A DNA stretch of 64,000 nt from Balneolaceae bacterium UBA7797 (GCA_002480645.1 DLCN01000019.1:124001-188000); one strand, 5' to 3'. Numbered from the stretch's first letter, positions 45,138 to 54,558 are shown. A program made the numbers and translations. Notes: generated by a model not told the origin, from the letters alone.

Positions 45138-46121
45138 ATGCTTAACATACGCACAACATTACTGGCTTTTTTTGCTTTAGTTGCAGGATTGAACGTGCAG
45201 GCACAAACAGGTAATTCTACCATCTTTCGATTTTTGGAAGTTACCCCTTCAGCACGTTTAGCGGCTTTGGGTGGCAATCATACCGGAATTTTTAACCCAC
45301 AGGCAGACGCCTTTTACCTCAACCCCGCCTATTTACAACCCCATCACAGCAAAGAAGTTTCCGCAACTTTTGTAAATCAGCTTTATGATGTGCGTATGGG
45401 CCTGGCGACTTCGGCTTTCGATCTGCCAAAAATCGGAACTATCGGTGTCGGGATCAGATACACCGGGTACGGTGAAATGAGTGAATTTGATGAGAATGGT
45501 ACGGAGCTTGGAAGTTTTAATGCCGGAGACCTGGCCTTACGGGCAGGGTTAAGTACTCAGTTATCTGAAAAACTATCAGCCGGGGCCGCTGCCGACTACA
45601 TCTATTCCAGTTACAGTTTATACCGCTCAAGTGCTTTTGCGCTTTCGGGAGGTATCTATTTTAAGAATCCGGAGAAAAAATTCAGTATGGGATTAGCAGT
45701 CCGAAATCTGGGCGATCAATTCAGTTATTATAATCAAACCCGTGAAGAACTACCTTTTGACGTATCTCTTGGATTTTCTAAAAAACCGGAAAATTTCCCC
45801 TTTCAAATCAATTTTACCCTTACCCGTTTGAATGATTGGGATCTTAGAGTTGTCGGAGAGGATGAGCAGCCAGCCTTTCTTCGAAATTTATCCCGTCATG
45901 TGATCATTGGTGGAGAAGCACCACTTGGCAAAGCACTTATTCTTCGACTTGGTTACAACCGATATCTGCACGAACAGACCAGAACGGATCGTGCCATAGA
46001 ATTAGCCGGGGCAAGTATCGGGCTCGGCATTAAAGTAAAAGGCCTTGTAATTGATCTTAGCAGAAGTTCATACAGCCAAACCGGTGGACTTGTACAATTA
46101 AGTGTACGAACTAATCTATAA
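45138..46121 (+). CDS. porQ: type IX secretion system protein PorQ-like
   Basis: 327 residues with a signal peptide ending near VQAQ. The opening FLEVTPSARLAALGGNHTGIF followed by QADAFYLNPAYL is characteristic of the PorQ/PorV-type barrel family, and the rest alternates outer-membrane strands. PorQ takes part in T9SS cargo delivery and is consistent with the T9SS-tailed proteins at 57335 and 60938. It starts an apparently single plus-strand run to 50425. Confidence 0.88.
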   Translation: MLNIRTTLLAFFALVAGLNVQAQTGNSTIFRFLEVTPSARLAALGGNHTGIFNPQADAFYLNPAYLQPHHSKEVSATFVNQLYDVRMGLATSAFDLPKIGTIGVGIRYTGYGEMSEFDENGTELGSFNAGDLALRAGLSTQLSEKLSAGAAADYIYSSYSLYRSSAFALSGGIYFKNPEKKFSMGLAVRNLGDQFSYYNQTREELPFDVSLGFSKKPENFPFQINFTLTRLNDWDLRVVGEDEQPAFLRNLSRHVIIGGEAPLGKALILRLGYNRYLHEQTRTDRAIELAGASIGLGIKVKGLVIDLSRSSYSQTGGLVQLSVRTNL

Positions 46122-46129
46122 GAGACATT

Positions 46130-47206
46130 ATGGAACGGAGATTTTACAACACCATTGTTGAAAACCCTGCTTCGTTCCGAATTGGAATAGCGTCTGCATT
46201 AATGCTGTCCATATTTATCATTGGTACGATCGGATACCATCTGATCGAAGGCATGTCGTTCTTTGACGGCTTATATATGACCTTCATTACCATATCCACC
46301 ATTGGGTTTGCCGAAATTAAATCCCTTACCATAGAAGGCCGTATATTCACCATGGCTATTTTTATATTTGGCATCGGGATTATTTCATACATTGCCTCTC
46401 AAACCACTCAATTGTTATTCGAAAGTGAACTCTTTCTAAGAAGAGCCATGAATAAACGCCTCGAGAAAATGGATCAACACTATATTATTTGCGGTTACGG
46501 ACGAATCGGTCACAGGATCGCACAGGTTTTAACCGATGCTCAACTTCCTATGGTAATCGTTGAAAACCGAGACTCCAGCATACGTCGTGTGGAAGACGAC
46601 AAGCATGTATATGTGAAAGGAGATGCTCAGGATGAAAATGTGCTACGAGAAGCCGGTATTACCAAAGCAAAGGCACTGATCTGCACCTTATCCAGCGATC
46701 AGGATAATGTATTTACCACGTTGCTGGCCCGCGAAATGAATAACGACCTTTACATTCTGGTTCGCGCCAATGAGAATAAAAACCGTAATAGAATTTTAAG
46801 AGCAGGTGCGGATAAGGTGATCTCTCCCTACGATGTTGGGGCCGACCGAATGGCAAACGTGATCCTGCGTCCAAATGTTGAACAATTCATTGAAACAATG
46901 ACCCGGGGTGACGAACAGGATCACACCTTCGATGAGGTTTTGGTATCAGAAGGATCACAGCTGGCAAATAAGTCGTTGGCAGAAATTAATGTCAGCAATT
47001 TATTTGAAGTACTGATAATTGCTATTATCCCATCAGGCGGAAGAATTAAATTCAATCCCAAAAGCTCGGACGTTATTCAATCCGGTGATTCTTTGGTACT
47101 TTTGGGCGACATCAGAAAAATACAGGCATTTCGATCCGAAATGTGTAACGACAATCGCTCGCTGGCTGAACGAGCTGAGCAAATTGAAAAAGCAGATAAC
47201 AACTAA
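46130..47206 (+). CDS. potassium channel protein with TrkA-N and TrkA-C domains
   Basis: 358 residues. A two-helix pore module (about 18-100) carries the filter region TISTIGFAEIKSL, where the usual GYG/GFG triplet reads GFA. A cytoplasmic NAD-binding RCK domain follows (YIICGYGRIGHRIAQVL at about 115), then a TrkA-C domain near residues 270-345. This is the Kch/GsuK-like architecture of potassium channels gated by a ligand. Its C-terminal end runs into aroC by one base. Whether it selects K+ in the usual way is open, given the altered filter. Confidence 0.85.
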   Translation: MERRFYNTIVENPASFRIGIASALMLSIFIIGTIGYHLIEGMSFFDGLYMTFITISTIGFAEIKSLTIEGRIFTMAIFIFGIGIISYIASQTTQLLFESELFLRRAMNKRLEKMDQHYIICGYGRIGHRIAQVLTDAQLPMVIVENRDSSIRRVEDDKHVYVKGDAQDENVLREAGITKAKALICTLSSDQDNVFTTLLAREMNNDLYILVRANENKNRNRILRAGADKVISPYDVGADRMANVILRPNVEQFIETMTRGDEQDHTFDEVLVSEGSQLANKSLAEINVSNLFEVLIIAIIPSGGRIKFNPKSSDVIQSGDSLVLLGDIRKIQAFRSEMCNDNRSLAERAEQIEKADNN

Positions 47207-48393
47207 TGATCAGATATTTTACTGCCGGTGAATCTCACGGACCCGGATTATCAGGTATAGTAGAGGGTGTACCTGCAGGCTTACCCATAACTGAAGACGC
47301 AATTGCAGAACATTTAGCCCGCCGCCAGCAAGGATATGGACGCGGTGGCCGGATGGCTTTCGAAAAAGACCGGGCCATCATTAACTCGGGAGTTCGTTTT
47401 GGAAAAACCATGGGAGGCCCCATCGCATTATGGATGGAGAATCGTGCTTTTCAGAAAGACGCTGCCGGATGGCCGGTTGTAATGAACAAAGAAACCGAAG
47501 CTGACGGGATCGAAAAGATTAGCCTGCCGCGTCCGGGGCATGCCGACCTTGTTGGTGCTCAGAAATACCGGTTTGATGATATCCGCCCGGTCATTGAGCG
47601 CTCCAGTGCGCGGGAAACAGGAATGCGAGTTGCTTGTACTGCCATTGCCAGACAATTTTTAAAGCATTTTGGAATTGAGATCGGCGGGCATGTTCTTCGA
47701 ATCGGTAAAGCCGGATATGAAAGCTGGGATCAGATTAGAAAGATCGCCGATCCGATTGCCGAAGGCGGTGCTGAACAGGTGTACAAAACCGCCGATGAAT
47801 CTGAAGTGCGCTGCCTGGATGCTACATTATCTGAAGCGATGGTCGATGAGATCAAAAAATACAGAAAAGCAGGTTCCTCGTTAGGTGGAGTGTATGAGAT
47901 CATTGTTACCGGATTACCTGTTGGATTAGGAAGCTATACCCATTGGGATAAAAAGCTTGATGGTTTGATCGCTCAGGCGATCATGGGTACTCAGGCGATG
48001 AAAGGAGTTGAGATCGGATTAGGATTTGAGTCGGGCGCGAGGCCGGGACATGAAGTTCATGATGAGATTGTTCACGATGGTAAAGCCTTTAAACGCAGCA
48101 CCAACAGATCCGGTGGAATTGAAGGTGGAATGAGTAACGGAATGCCTGTAATAATTCGTGGAGTGATGAAGCCTATCCCAACCATGTTAAACCCCCTTAA
48201 TACCGTGGACATGCATTCCCTGGAACCTAAGGAGACCCGCTATGAACGGTCGGATGTCTGTGCCCTGCCAAGAGCGGTTGTCGTGGTTGAAAATGCAATA
48301 GCTCCCGTACTCGCAAATGCATTTCTGGAAAAATTCGGAGGAGATTCCATCTCTGAAATTGAAGAACGATATGAGGAGTTCAGATCCAAGTGA
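47206..48393 (+). CDS. aroC: chorismate synthase
   Basis: 395 residues. It makes chorismate from EPSP, using reduced FMN, in the last shared step of aromatic amino acid synthesis. GESHGPGLSGIVEGVPAG is the N-terminal signature; RQQGYGRGGRMAFEKD, RSSARETGMRVA and GFESGARPGHEVHDE are typical. The ATG overlaps the stop of the channel gene by one base (TAATG), and the end overlaps the next gene by 4 bases. Confidence 0.97.
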   Translation: MIRYFTAGESHGPGLSGIVEGVPAGLPITEDAIAEHLARRQQGYGRGGRMAFEKDRAIINSGVRFGKTMGGPIALWMENRAFQKDAAGWPVVMNKETEADGIEKISLPRPGHADLVGAQKYRFDDIRPVIERSSARETGMRVACTAIARQFLKHFGIEIGGHVLRIGKAGYESWDQIRKIADPIAEGGAEQVYKTADESEVRCLDATLSEAMVDEIKKYRKAGSSLGGVYEIIVTGLPVGLGSYTHWDKKLDGLIAQAIMGTQAMKGVEIGLGFESGARPGHEVHDEIVHDGKAFKRSTNRSGGIEGGMSNGMPVIIRGVMKPIPTMLNPLNTVDMHSLEPKETRYERSDVCALPRAVVVVENAIAPVLANAFLEKFGGDSISEIEERYEEFRSK

Positions 48394-48716
48394 GTTCGCG
48401 AATTTCAAAACTGGCCGAAGCTGTAAAAAATGATCCTGATGATTCGTTCAGTAAATTTGCACTCGCCTTAGAATTGTTAAAAACGGAACAGATCAAACAA
48501 GCCCGGTTCCTGTTTGAGCATATTGTGATCAATGATCCTGATTATGTGGGCGTATATTATCATCTTGGCAAACTCTATCAGGAAATAGATGAGAACAAAT
48601 TAGCGTTACAGACCTATAAAGCAGGGGTTACTATCGCGGAAAAGCTCAGGAACGATCATGCAAAAAAAGAGTTGATGGCGGCCTTGGCAGAACTTGAATT
48701 AGAATACGATCAATAA
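48390..48716 (+). CDS. small TPR protein
   Basis: 108 residues beginning with a GTG at 48390, which overlaps the aroC stop by 4 bases (GTGA); the overlap and the gene order decide the start. Two to three tetratricopeptide repeats are visible: PDDSFSKFALALELLKTEQIKQARFLFE, then PDYVGVYYHLGKLYQEIDENKLALQTYKAG. TPRs mediate protein contacts; partner unknown. The 3-base gap to the next gene implies a continuous transcript. Confidence 0.8.
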   Translation: MSSRISKLAEAVKNDPDDSFSKFALALELLKTEQIKQARFLFEHIVINDPDYVGVYYHLGKLYQEIDENKLALQTYKAGVTIAEKLRNDHAKKELMAALAELELEYDQ

Positions 48717-48719
48717 CTT

Positions 48720-49691
48720 ATGAGATCATTATCCTTTGCATTGGTATTGGTTCTTTTTTTAACCGGCAGCGTATTTGCTCAGCAAAAACATACGCACACC
48801 GTTAAAGCCGGAGAAACGCTGTACTCCATTTCAAAAACACTGAAAGTTTCTGTTGCAGAACTAAAATCCTGGAATAAGCTGGTTAGCAACGACCTTGCTG
48901 TGGGACAGCAGTTAACTTATTTCGTGGATGGAAATGACGTACAGCCACCTAACGGGGAGTTGCCGGATGAACCTGTAAAATCCCTGATCGAGATCTCAAC
49001 CCCTCAGGAGAATGTATATTACACAGTAAAAAGCGGGGATAATCTCACCTTTATAGCTCGTCGGCATAATATGAGCATCAGTGAACTGAAAGAACTTAAC
49101 AACCTTGAAAGCGATATGCTCCGGATTGGTCAGCGGTTAAGTGTTCGCAAGGTAAAAGACAGTGTAGCTCCCTCTGCCGCCGAATTTTCGAATGAGTCTA
49201 CCCCACAGGGAGAGTTTGTGGTTTACACCGTTGAAAGTGGTGATACGTTTAAAAAACTCTTAGCCAAATTTAACATGTCGGACATTGAAATGCAGGAGCT
49301 TAATCCGGGGGTAAACCTGAACAGCATACGCCCGGGGCAAAAGATCACTGTATTGCTTCCTCCTTCCAAACAGTTTGAAAACCCTTATAAAAAGGGAGCC
49401 GACCTGCAAAACCTTGGGTCTGTACCGGCATTTAAATATTCCGATGATTTTACCGGTAATGCCACCACTAGTGGGGAGTTGTATAATCCTGACCGTCTTA
49501 CTGCTGCACATTCGAATATTGCACTAGGCTCCGTGATCTACATTGAAAATGAGGCAACCGGAAAGGGAATTTTTGTTAGAATAAACGACCGGATTATGGA
49601 GGCCGGACTGAAACTTTCTTCCGAGGCCTATCGAATATTAGATCTTGAGAAATCAGAATCACCCGCTGTAACCATTTTTACGGAAAACTGA
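48720..49691 (+). CDS. LysM and RlpA-like (double-psi beta-barrel) cell-wall protein
   Basis: 323 residues, signal peptide to about residue 21 (VFAQ). Three LysM repeats follow at about 24-68, 97-142 and 168-213 (HTVKAGETLYSISKTLKVS, YTVKSGDNLTFIARRH, YTVESGDTFKKLLAKF), which bind glycan strands. The C-terminal part (about 235-323) resembles the RlpA double-psi barrel: LTAAHSNIALGSVIYIEN and the catalytic-type Asp in VRINDRIMEAGLKLS. RlpA relatives cut naked glycan at division sites. Its stop overlaps the CPBP gene by 1 base. Confidence 0.88.
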   Translation: MRSLSFALVLVLFLTGSVFAQQKHTHTVKAGETLYSISKTLKVSVAELKSWNKLVSNDLAVGQQLTYFVDGNDVQPPNGELPDEPVKSLIEISTPQENVYYTVKSGDNLTFIARRHNMSISELKELNNLESDMLRIGQRLSVRKVKDSVAPSAAEFSNESTPQGEFVVYTVESGDTFKKLLAKFNMSDIEMQELNPGVNLNSIRPGQKITVLLPPSKQFENPYKKGADLQNLGSVPAFKYSDDFTGNATTSGELYNPDRLTAAHSNIALGSVIYIENEATGKGIFVRINDRIMEAGLKLSSEAYRILDLEKSESPAVTIFTEN

Positions 49692-50425
49692 TGACCGAGA
49701 ATCCTATCAGAAATTATTTTAAAACCACGCATAATCTGCTCTACAGCTTTCTTGTGAGTTTACCTCTTTTTTTAGCCTATGAGGTGCTAATTCTGATCTC
49801 GCAACCGAATTCCGATCATGTTGTTAGAATCAGTGTGGATGTTTGGTTTAAATCCATATTGAATTCCTTTGGACTGGATGCCATATCATTATCCCTGATG
49901 ATCGTGATGTTGCTGGGCTTTTTTATTCTGTATAAAGAACGGGAAAAACTGAATACACTTCGGGCCCGTAATTTCATTCTAATGATCGCCGAAGCCTTTG
50001 TCTATTCGATCATCGTAACCTTAGTAAGCAGTACGGTCATATCTGCACTTTTCAATATTGCTGCTACCGATCCGGTAACCAGCCTTTCCTACATCCAAAA
50101 GCTCGCACTAAGTTTGGGCGCCGGACTTTATGAGGAGCTCTTCTTTCGTGTGCTCTTAGTGTCTGCGTTTGTGTTCATTTTCAACAAAGTGTTCAACGAC
50201 AAAAAATGGGCTTCTTATATCGCCTCCATCACACTTTCTGCAATGTTATTCAGTGCCGTACATTACATGGGCTCTATGGGTGATCTGTTCACCTTAAACT
50301 CATTCATGTATCGCTTTTTATTCGGCTTGATATTGAATGGAATTTATATCTGGAGAGGATTTGGAATTGCAGCCTGGACTCACGCTATTTACGATGTAAT
50401 TGTAATTACATTTTTGGGCGGTTAA
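49691..50425 (+). CDS. CPBP-family intramembrane metalloprotease
   Basis: 244 residues with about seven hydrophobic segments. The motif EELFFR (EExxxR, about residue 150) and a later His in FSAVHYMG form the metal-binding and catalytic set of the CAAX/Abi (CPBP) family. Substrates are unknown in most members. The ATG shares its A with the stop of the LysM gene. It closes the plus-strand run from porQ. Confidence 0.85.
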   Translation: MTENPIRNYFKTTHNLLYSFLVSLPLFLAYEVLILISQPNSDHVVRISVDVWFKSILNSFGLDAISLSLMIVMLLGFFILYKEREKLNTLRARNFILMIAEAFVYSIIVTLVSSTVISALFNIAATDPVTSLSYIQKLALSLGAGLYEELFFRVLLVSAFVFIFNKVFNDKKWASYIASITLSAMLFSAVHYMGSMGDLFTLNSFMYRFLFGLILNGIYIWRGFGIAAWTHAIYDVIVITFLGG

Positions 50426-50469
50426 GTATTCAGTTAAGTTCCTCATCAACATTTTCTATTTACCTTAAG

Positions 50470-50504
50470 CAGCTATTATGTTTAATATCAAACAATAAAA
50501 GCTG
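50470..50504 (+). repeat. imperfect inverted repeat after CPBP gene
   Basis: CAGCTATTATGTTT and AAACAATAAAAGCTG form an imperfect hairpin with one mismatch and a bulge. There is no T run, so it is not an ordinary terminator. It may mark the 3' end of the CPBP transcript or the control region of the sigma factor. Confidence 0.35.
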
Positions 50505-50528
50505 TGAAAAATATTAAATAATTTAGAG

Positions 50529-50554
50529 TTCTAGAAAAAAAGACTTATCTAGAA
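50529..50554 (+). promoter_or_regulatory. perfect inverted repeat upstream of sigma factor
   Basis: TTCTAGA (50529-50535), 12 bases, then TCTAGAA (50548-50554) form a perfect 7-bp inverted repeat 28 bases before the sigma-factor start. This spacing suits a repressor or activator site or an element around the promoter. No factor can be named. Confidence 0.4.
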
Positions 50555-50582
50555 AGCAGCAACTTAGAAAACAAGGATCCTG

Positions 50583-51149
50583 TTGAGCAAGAATATCATT
50601 TCAAAACAAGAAGCTTTTAATGAGGAGATCATTCCTCACCTGGATTCGTTGTATAATTTTGCCATTCGCCTTACTGCCGACGAAAGTGATGCAGAAGATC
50701 TGGTTCAGGATACTATCGTTAAGGCATTTCGTTTCTTCGACAGTTATGAAAAAGGAACCAATGCCAAAGCATGGCTCTTTCGGATTCTCAAGAATTCATT
50801 CATCAATAATTACCGAAAGAACGCAAAGAAACCACAGCAAGTAGATTACGATGAGGTATCATCCTATTACGAATCGGTACGAGCTGAACGAACGGATACT
50901 ACCGATCTGGAGCATCTCATCTTCAGAGACATGATGGATGATAACTTCTCGAAGGCACTTGCCAAACTGCCTGAGGATTTCCGGACTGTAGTATTGCTTT
51001 GCGATGTTGATGGTTTTACCTACGAAGAGATCTCCAATATGCTGGATGTACCTATTGGAACTATTCGCTCCCGGTTACATCGTGGAAGAAATCTGTTGAA
51101 GACAGAACTTTACGAATACGCAAAAAAGCGTGGTTATACCGACGATTAA
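50583..51149 (+). CDS. ECF-type RNA polymerase sigma factor
   Basis: 188 residues beginning with TTG at 50583, preceded by AAGGA at 7-8 bases; no ATG is available in the right place. Region 2 is visible in DESDAEDLVQDTIVKAFRFF and WLFRILKNSFINNYRK, and region 4 in YEEISNMLDVPIGTIRSRLHRGR. There is no sigma-3 domain, as expected for an ECF factor. A partner anti-sigma factor normally lies next to such genes, but the downstream gene is a convergent histidine kinase. Inverted repeats lie upstream. Regulated genes are not evident. Confidence 0.92.
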   Translation: MSKNIISKQEAFNEEIIPHLDSLYNFAIRLTADESDAEDLVQDTIVKAFRFFDSYEKGTNAKAWLFRILKNSFINNYRKNAKKPQQVDYDEVSSYYESVRAERTDTTDLEHLIFRDMMDDNFSKALAKLPEDFRTVVLLCDVDGFTYEEISNMLDVPIGTIRSRLHRGRNLLKTELYEYAKKRGYTDD

Positions 51150-52519
51150 ACTATCCGTTCACGGTTTTCTATTTTATCTAACCGTATGCGCATGGTCGTT
51201 CCCACATTCAATTCGGTTTCATAGACAAACAGATTCCCTTTATGATAGTCTTCGATGATCCGCTTGGTTAAACTCAGTCCTAACCCCCATCCTCTCTTTT
51301 TTGTACTGAATCCCGGCTTGAATACCGTATTTACATTCCTTGGGTCGATCCCCGATCCGGAGTCCTGAATATCGATCAATACATCATTACCATGTACAGA
51401 GGCTTTAACAGCGATAAACATTTCGGGTTTATCGGAATTACGCATTGCATCCATGGCATTTTTTACCAGATTCTCAACGGCCCATTGAAATAACTCCTGA
51501 TTGATATTCACCATGGCATCTGCATTTATTTCCTTTTTTACCACTACCGGCTTACCGATCTTTGGCAACCTTCGCTCCATGTAATTCACCGCTTCATTCA
51601 GGATCGGTTCAATTGCAGTAGCCTTCAGTTCTGCTTCCGACCCAATCTTTCCGAACCGCTCTGCTACTCCACTCAGGCGTTGAACATCATTTTCAATTTC
51701 ATCGATGATCTTCATTGCCTCATTATCATGCTCATATTCGTCCTTGAACAAATGGATCCATCCGAATAAACTTGATATAGGAGTTCCCAACTGATGTGCA
51801 GCCTCTTTAGCCATTCCCACCCAAAGATTCGATTGCTCAACACGGGTAATACTTCGGTAAGTGGTATAACCGATACCTAACAACAAACTCAGGATGACGA
51901 TCTGTATGTAGGGGAAATACCGAAGCAACTTTACGGTTGGGCTCTCTCCGTAATACACATACTGAGATATCCTGTTTGTTTTATCTCCAATCAGGATCTG
52001 TATGGGAGGATTGGTTTCTTTAAACTCTTTGATGAGAGCCGTACGCTTTTCTTTTGTATCGATCTCATTCTCTGGTACATTCTTAAAGCTGTAATCAATG
52101 ATCACCTTATCCGGGTTATCCGGATCGATTGAGCGGTATTCAAGAGGATTATCATTGGCATCAACCAACACCGCCGGAACCTGTACATTAGCTCCATCAT
52201 TCAGGATCAGTTCATCGCTTACAAAATTATATGAGCTTCTCAGATTCTCTACATCCAGTAAGGTTTGGATGAGGCTGTCGTTCACAGTTGGATTCTTTCC
52301 CAATTCATTCACAGCTTCAAGCAACATGGTACTGGCCTCCTGATGAACCGGAAGGGCGTTAAACTCCAGAGCCTTTGCCCACAATTCCACACTTACTCTT
52401 TCTTTTTCTAAAACCTTACCAACCAGGTAGCGATTGTATACCAACGAACCAATACCCAAAAGAATTAAAAAAATTACCAGAAATGCTTTTATCCAGCCGG
52501 ATTGTGCAAATAAATTCAT
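51146..52519 (-). CDS. sensor histidine kinase
   Basis: About 457 residues from ATG 52519; the frame is open 33 bases further, but the inner Met gives a better signal-anchor start. Membrane segments lie near residues 10-32 and 210-230, enclosing an extracytoplasmic sensor of about 170 residues. The phosphoacceptor is His in AKEAAHQLGTPISSLFG; the ATPase domain has NLVKNAMDAM, DSGSGIDPRN and KKRGWGLGLSL. No response regulator lies beside it. Its stop shares TTAA with the sigma-factor stop. It lies downstream of clpX. Confidence 0.92.
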   Translation of the reverse strand: MNLFAQSGWIKAFLVIFLILLGIGSLVYNRYLVGKVLEKERVSVELWAKALEFNALPVHQEASTMLLEAVNELGKNPTVNDSLIQTLLDVENLRSSYNFVSDELILNDGANVQVPAVLVDANDNPLEYRSIDPDNPDKVIIDYSFKNVPENEIDTKEKRTALIKEFKETNPPIQILIGDKTNRISQYVYYGESPTVKLLRYFPYIQIVILSLLLGIGYTTYRSITRVEQSNLWVGMAKEAAHQLGTPISSLFGWIHLFKDEYEHDNEAMKIIDEIENDVQRLSGVAERFGKIGSEAELKATAIEPILNEAVNYMERRLPKIGKPVVVKKEINADAMVNINQELFQWAVENLVKNAMDAMRNSDKPEMFIAVKASVHGNDVLIDIQDSGSGIDPRNVNTVFKPGFSTKKRGWGLGLSLTKRIIEDYHKGNLFVYETELNVGTTMRIRLDKIENRERIV

Positions 52520-52571
52520 GTCGTAGGAAATGTGTTTCGGGAATATAGGCAAGCCATTACTTCCCTAAAAC

Positions 52572-52600
52572 AAAAAACCCCTCACAACATTGTGAAGGGT
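52572..52600 (-). terminator. intrinsic terminator after clpX
   Basis: In the minus-strand RNA ACCCTTCACA pairs with TGTGAGGGGT (one mismatch), followed by TTTTTT. It would stop the clpX transcript before the histidine kinase gene. Confidence 0.88.
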
Positions 52601-52609
52601 TTAAAATCT

Positions 52610-53863
52610 TTAGGCTGAAGCTTTCTGTTTCTCGTACACAGGAGGGGCTTTTTTCTCAATCGTATCTTTTGTGATCACACATCTTGCCACATTTTTCATA
52701 GAGGGCAGTGTAAACATAATATCCAGCATGGAGGCTTCCATAATGGAGCGTAACCCACGGGCGCCGGTCTTTCGGGCCTTTGATTTCTTCACGATGGCTT
52801 GTAAGGCCTCTTCTTCAAATTCGAGTTCCACATTTTCCATCTTGAACAGTTTTTTATACTGTTTGGTAATGGCATTTTTCGGAGTTTGAAGAATATCCAT
52901 CATAGCTTCATCAGACAGCTCATGTAAACCACAGATCACCGGTAATCGACCGATCAGTTCCGGGATCAACCCGAAATGCTGAAGATCTTCCGGTTCTACA
53001 TAGGTAAATATCTCCGGATCTTCCTTATCAAATTTTACCTGATCCTGCGTATGGAATCCCATCGCACTGGTAGAAAGTCTGCGAGAGATAATTTGTTCAA
53101 GACCTGCAAAAGCTCCACCACATATAAACAGGATGTTTGAAGTGTCCAGCTGGATGAAGCTCTGTTCAGGGTGCTTTCTGCCACCTTTAGGTGGAATATT
53201 AGCTACCGTACCTTCCAGGATCTTTAACAGCGCCTGCTGAACACCCTCCCCACTAACATCGCGGGTAATGGAAGGATTATCACTTTTGCGGGCAACTTTA
53301 TCTACTTCGTCGATGTAAACGATACCGCGTTTGGCCCGTTCTACATCGTAATCTGCCGCTTGTAACAGATTACTTAGAATACTTTCAACATCTTCGCCCA
53401 CGTAACCGGCTTCGGTTAGAACGGTAGCATCAGCAATAGTAAAAGGGACATCTATTACTTTTGCGAGCGTTCGGGCGAGCAATGTTTTACCACTACCGGT
53501 TGGACCGAGAAGAGCAATATTACTTTTCTCGATCATGGTATCGTCGTTATCCAGGCTATCGCTACTTATTCGCTTGTAGTGATTATACACCGCTACAGAT
53601 AACGTTTTCTTCGCGTATTCCTGACCGATCACATACTCATCGAGTTTTGCTTTGATCTCTACCGGTTTTAGCAGAGGTTTATAACTCTTTTCACGGCGGC
53701 GGGCTAAAGACGCAAGATCGCTTTTTATGATACTTGAGGCGTCTTCCACACAGCGATCACAAATATACACACCAGGTCCGGCCACCATGCTGTTCACTTC
53801 CAGACTGGATCGTCCGCAGAAAGAACAGTTTACGATGTCGTTATTTTTTTCTTTTTCGCTCAT
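52610..53863 (-). CDS. clpX: ClpX, ATPase subunit of Clp protease
   Basis: 417 residues. The N-terminal zinc finger has CSFCGRSSLEV and CDRCVEDA; AAA+ motifs follow: Walker A GPTGSGKTLLA, Walker B IVYIDEVDKVAR, sensor regions, and GARGLRSIMEASMLDIMF near the end. It unfolds substrates and threads them into ClpP. The gene follows clpP after a 44-base gap, as in many bacteria. Confidence 0.97.
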   Translation of the reverse strand: MSEKEKNNDIVNCSFCGRSSLEVNSMVAGPGVYICDRCVEDASSIIKSDLASLARRREKSYKPLLKPVEIKAKLDEYVIGQEYAKKTLSVAVYNHYKRISSDSLDNDDTMIEKSNIALLGPTGSGKTLLARTLAKVIDVPFTIADATVLTEAGYVGEDVESILSNLLQAADYDVERAKRGIVYIDEVDKVARKSDNPSITRDVSGEGVQQALLKILEGTVANIPPKGGRKHPEQSFIQLDTSNILFICGGAFAGLEQIISRRLSTSAMGFHTQDQVKFDKEDPEIFTYVEPEDLQHFGLIPELIGRLPVICGLHELSDEAMMDILQTPKNAITKQYKKLFKMENVELEFEEEALQAIVKKSKARKTGARGLRSIMEASMLDIMFTLPSMKNVARCVITKDTIEKKAPPVYEKQKASA

Positions 53864-53907
53864 GCCTCAATAATCTAACAAAAATAAATAAAGTTAGCAG
53901 ATGATGT

Positions 53908-54558
53908 TTATTTAGCTACATCTGCTCTCGAGATCACATTATCAACTAGTCCGTAATTCTTGGCTTCATCGGCAGACATCCAGTTATTACGATCTGAATC
54001 ATTGATGATATCATCCAGGGTTTTACCAGAATGATCAGCGATGATCTGACTTAGTTCTCGTTTAATTCTTATGATTTCTTTAGCCTCAATTTCAATATCG
54101 CTCGCCTGACCCTGAACTCCACCCAACGGTTGGTGGATCATAACACGGGAATGTGGCAGTGCACTTCGTTTACCGGCAGTGCCGGCAGTTAATAAAACGG
54201 CACCCATACTGGCCGCCATACCCATACAAGTGGTGGCAACATCGCATTTAATATGCTGCATGGTATCGTAAATGGCCAAACCGGCAGAAACAACACCACC
54301 CGGACTGTTTATATACAGGTTGATGTCTTTTTCAGGGTCTTCTGATTCTAAGAACAACAATTGAGCCACAATAGAACTTGCAACCACATCATTGATCGGA
54401 CTTCCCAGAATAATGATACGATCTTTTAACAGTCGGGAGTAAATATCGTACGCACGCTCACCACGGCTGGTGGTTTCAATAACCATTGGCACCAGATTAT
54501 TTTCTATCTGGCTGGCTGAATCAAAAACGGGTTGTTCGAAAATCGGTTGCTTGATCAT
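53908..54558 (-). CDS. clpP: ClpP, serine peptidase subunit of Clp protease
   Basis: 216 residues. The catalytic Ser lies in GMAASMGAVLL, His in PHSRVMIHQPLGG, and Asp follows in DRNNWMSADEA. IDVVASSIVAQLLFLESEDPEKDI and INSPGG are typical. It follows tig after 13 bases and precedes clpX; this tig-clpP-clpX order is common in bacteria and links nascent-chain folding to degradation. Confidence 0.97.
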   Translation of the reverse strand: MIKQPIFEQPVFDSASQIENNLVPMVIETTSRGERAYDIYSRLLKDRIIILGSPINDVVASSIVAQLLFLESEDPEKDINLYINSPGGVVSAGLAIYDTMQHIKCDVATTCMGMAASMGAVLLTAGTAGKRSALPHSRVMIHQPLGGVQGQASDIEIEAKEIIRIKRELSQIIADHSGKTLDDIINDSDRNNWMSADEAKNYGLVDNVISRADVAK

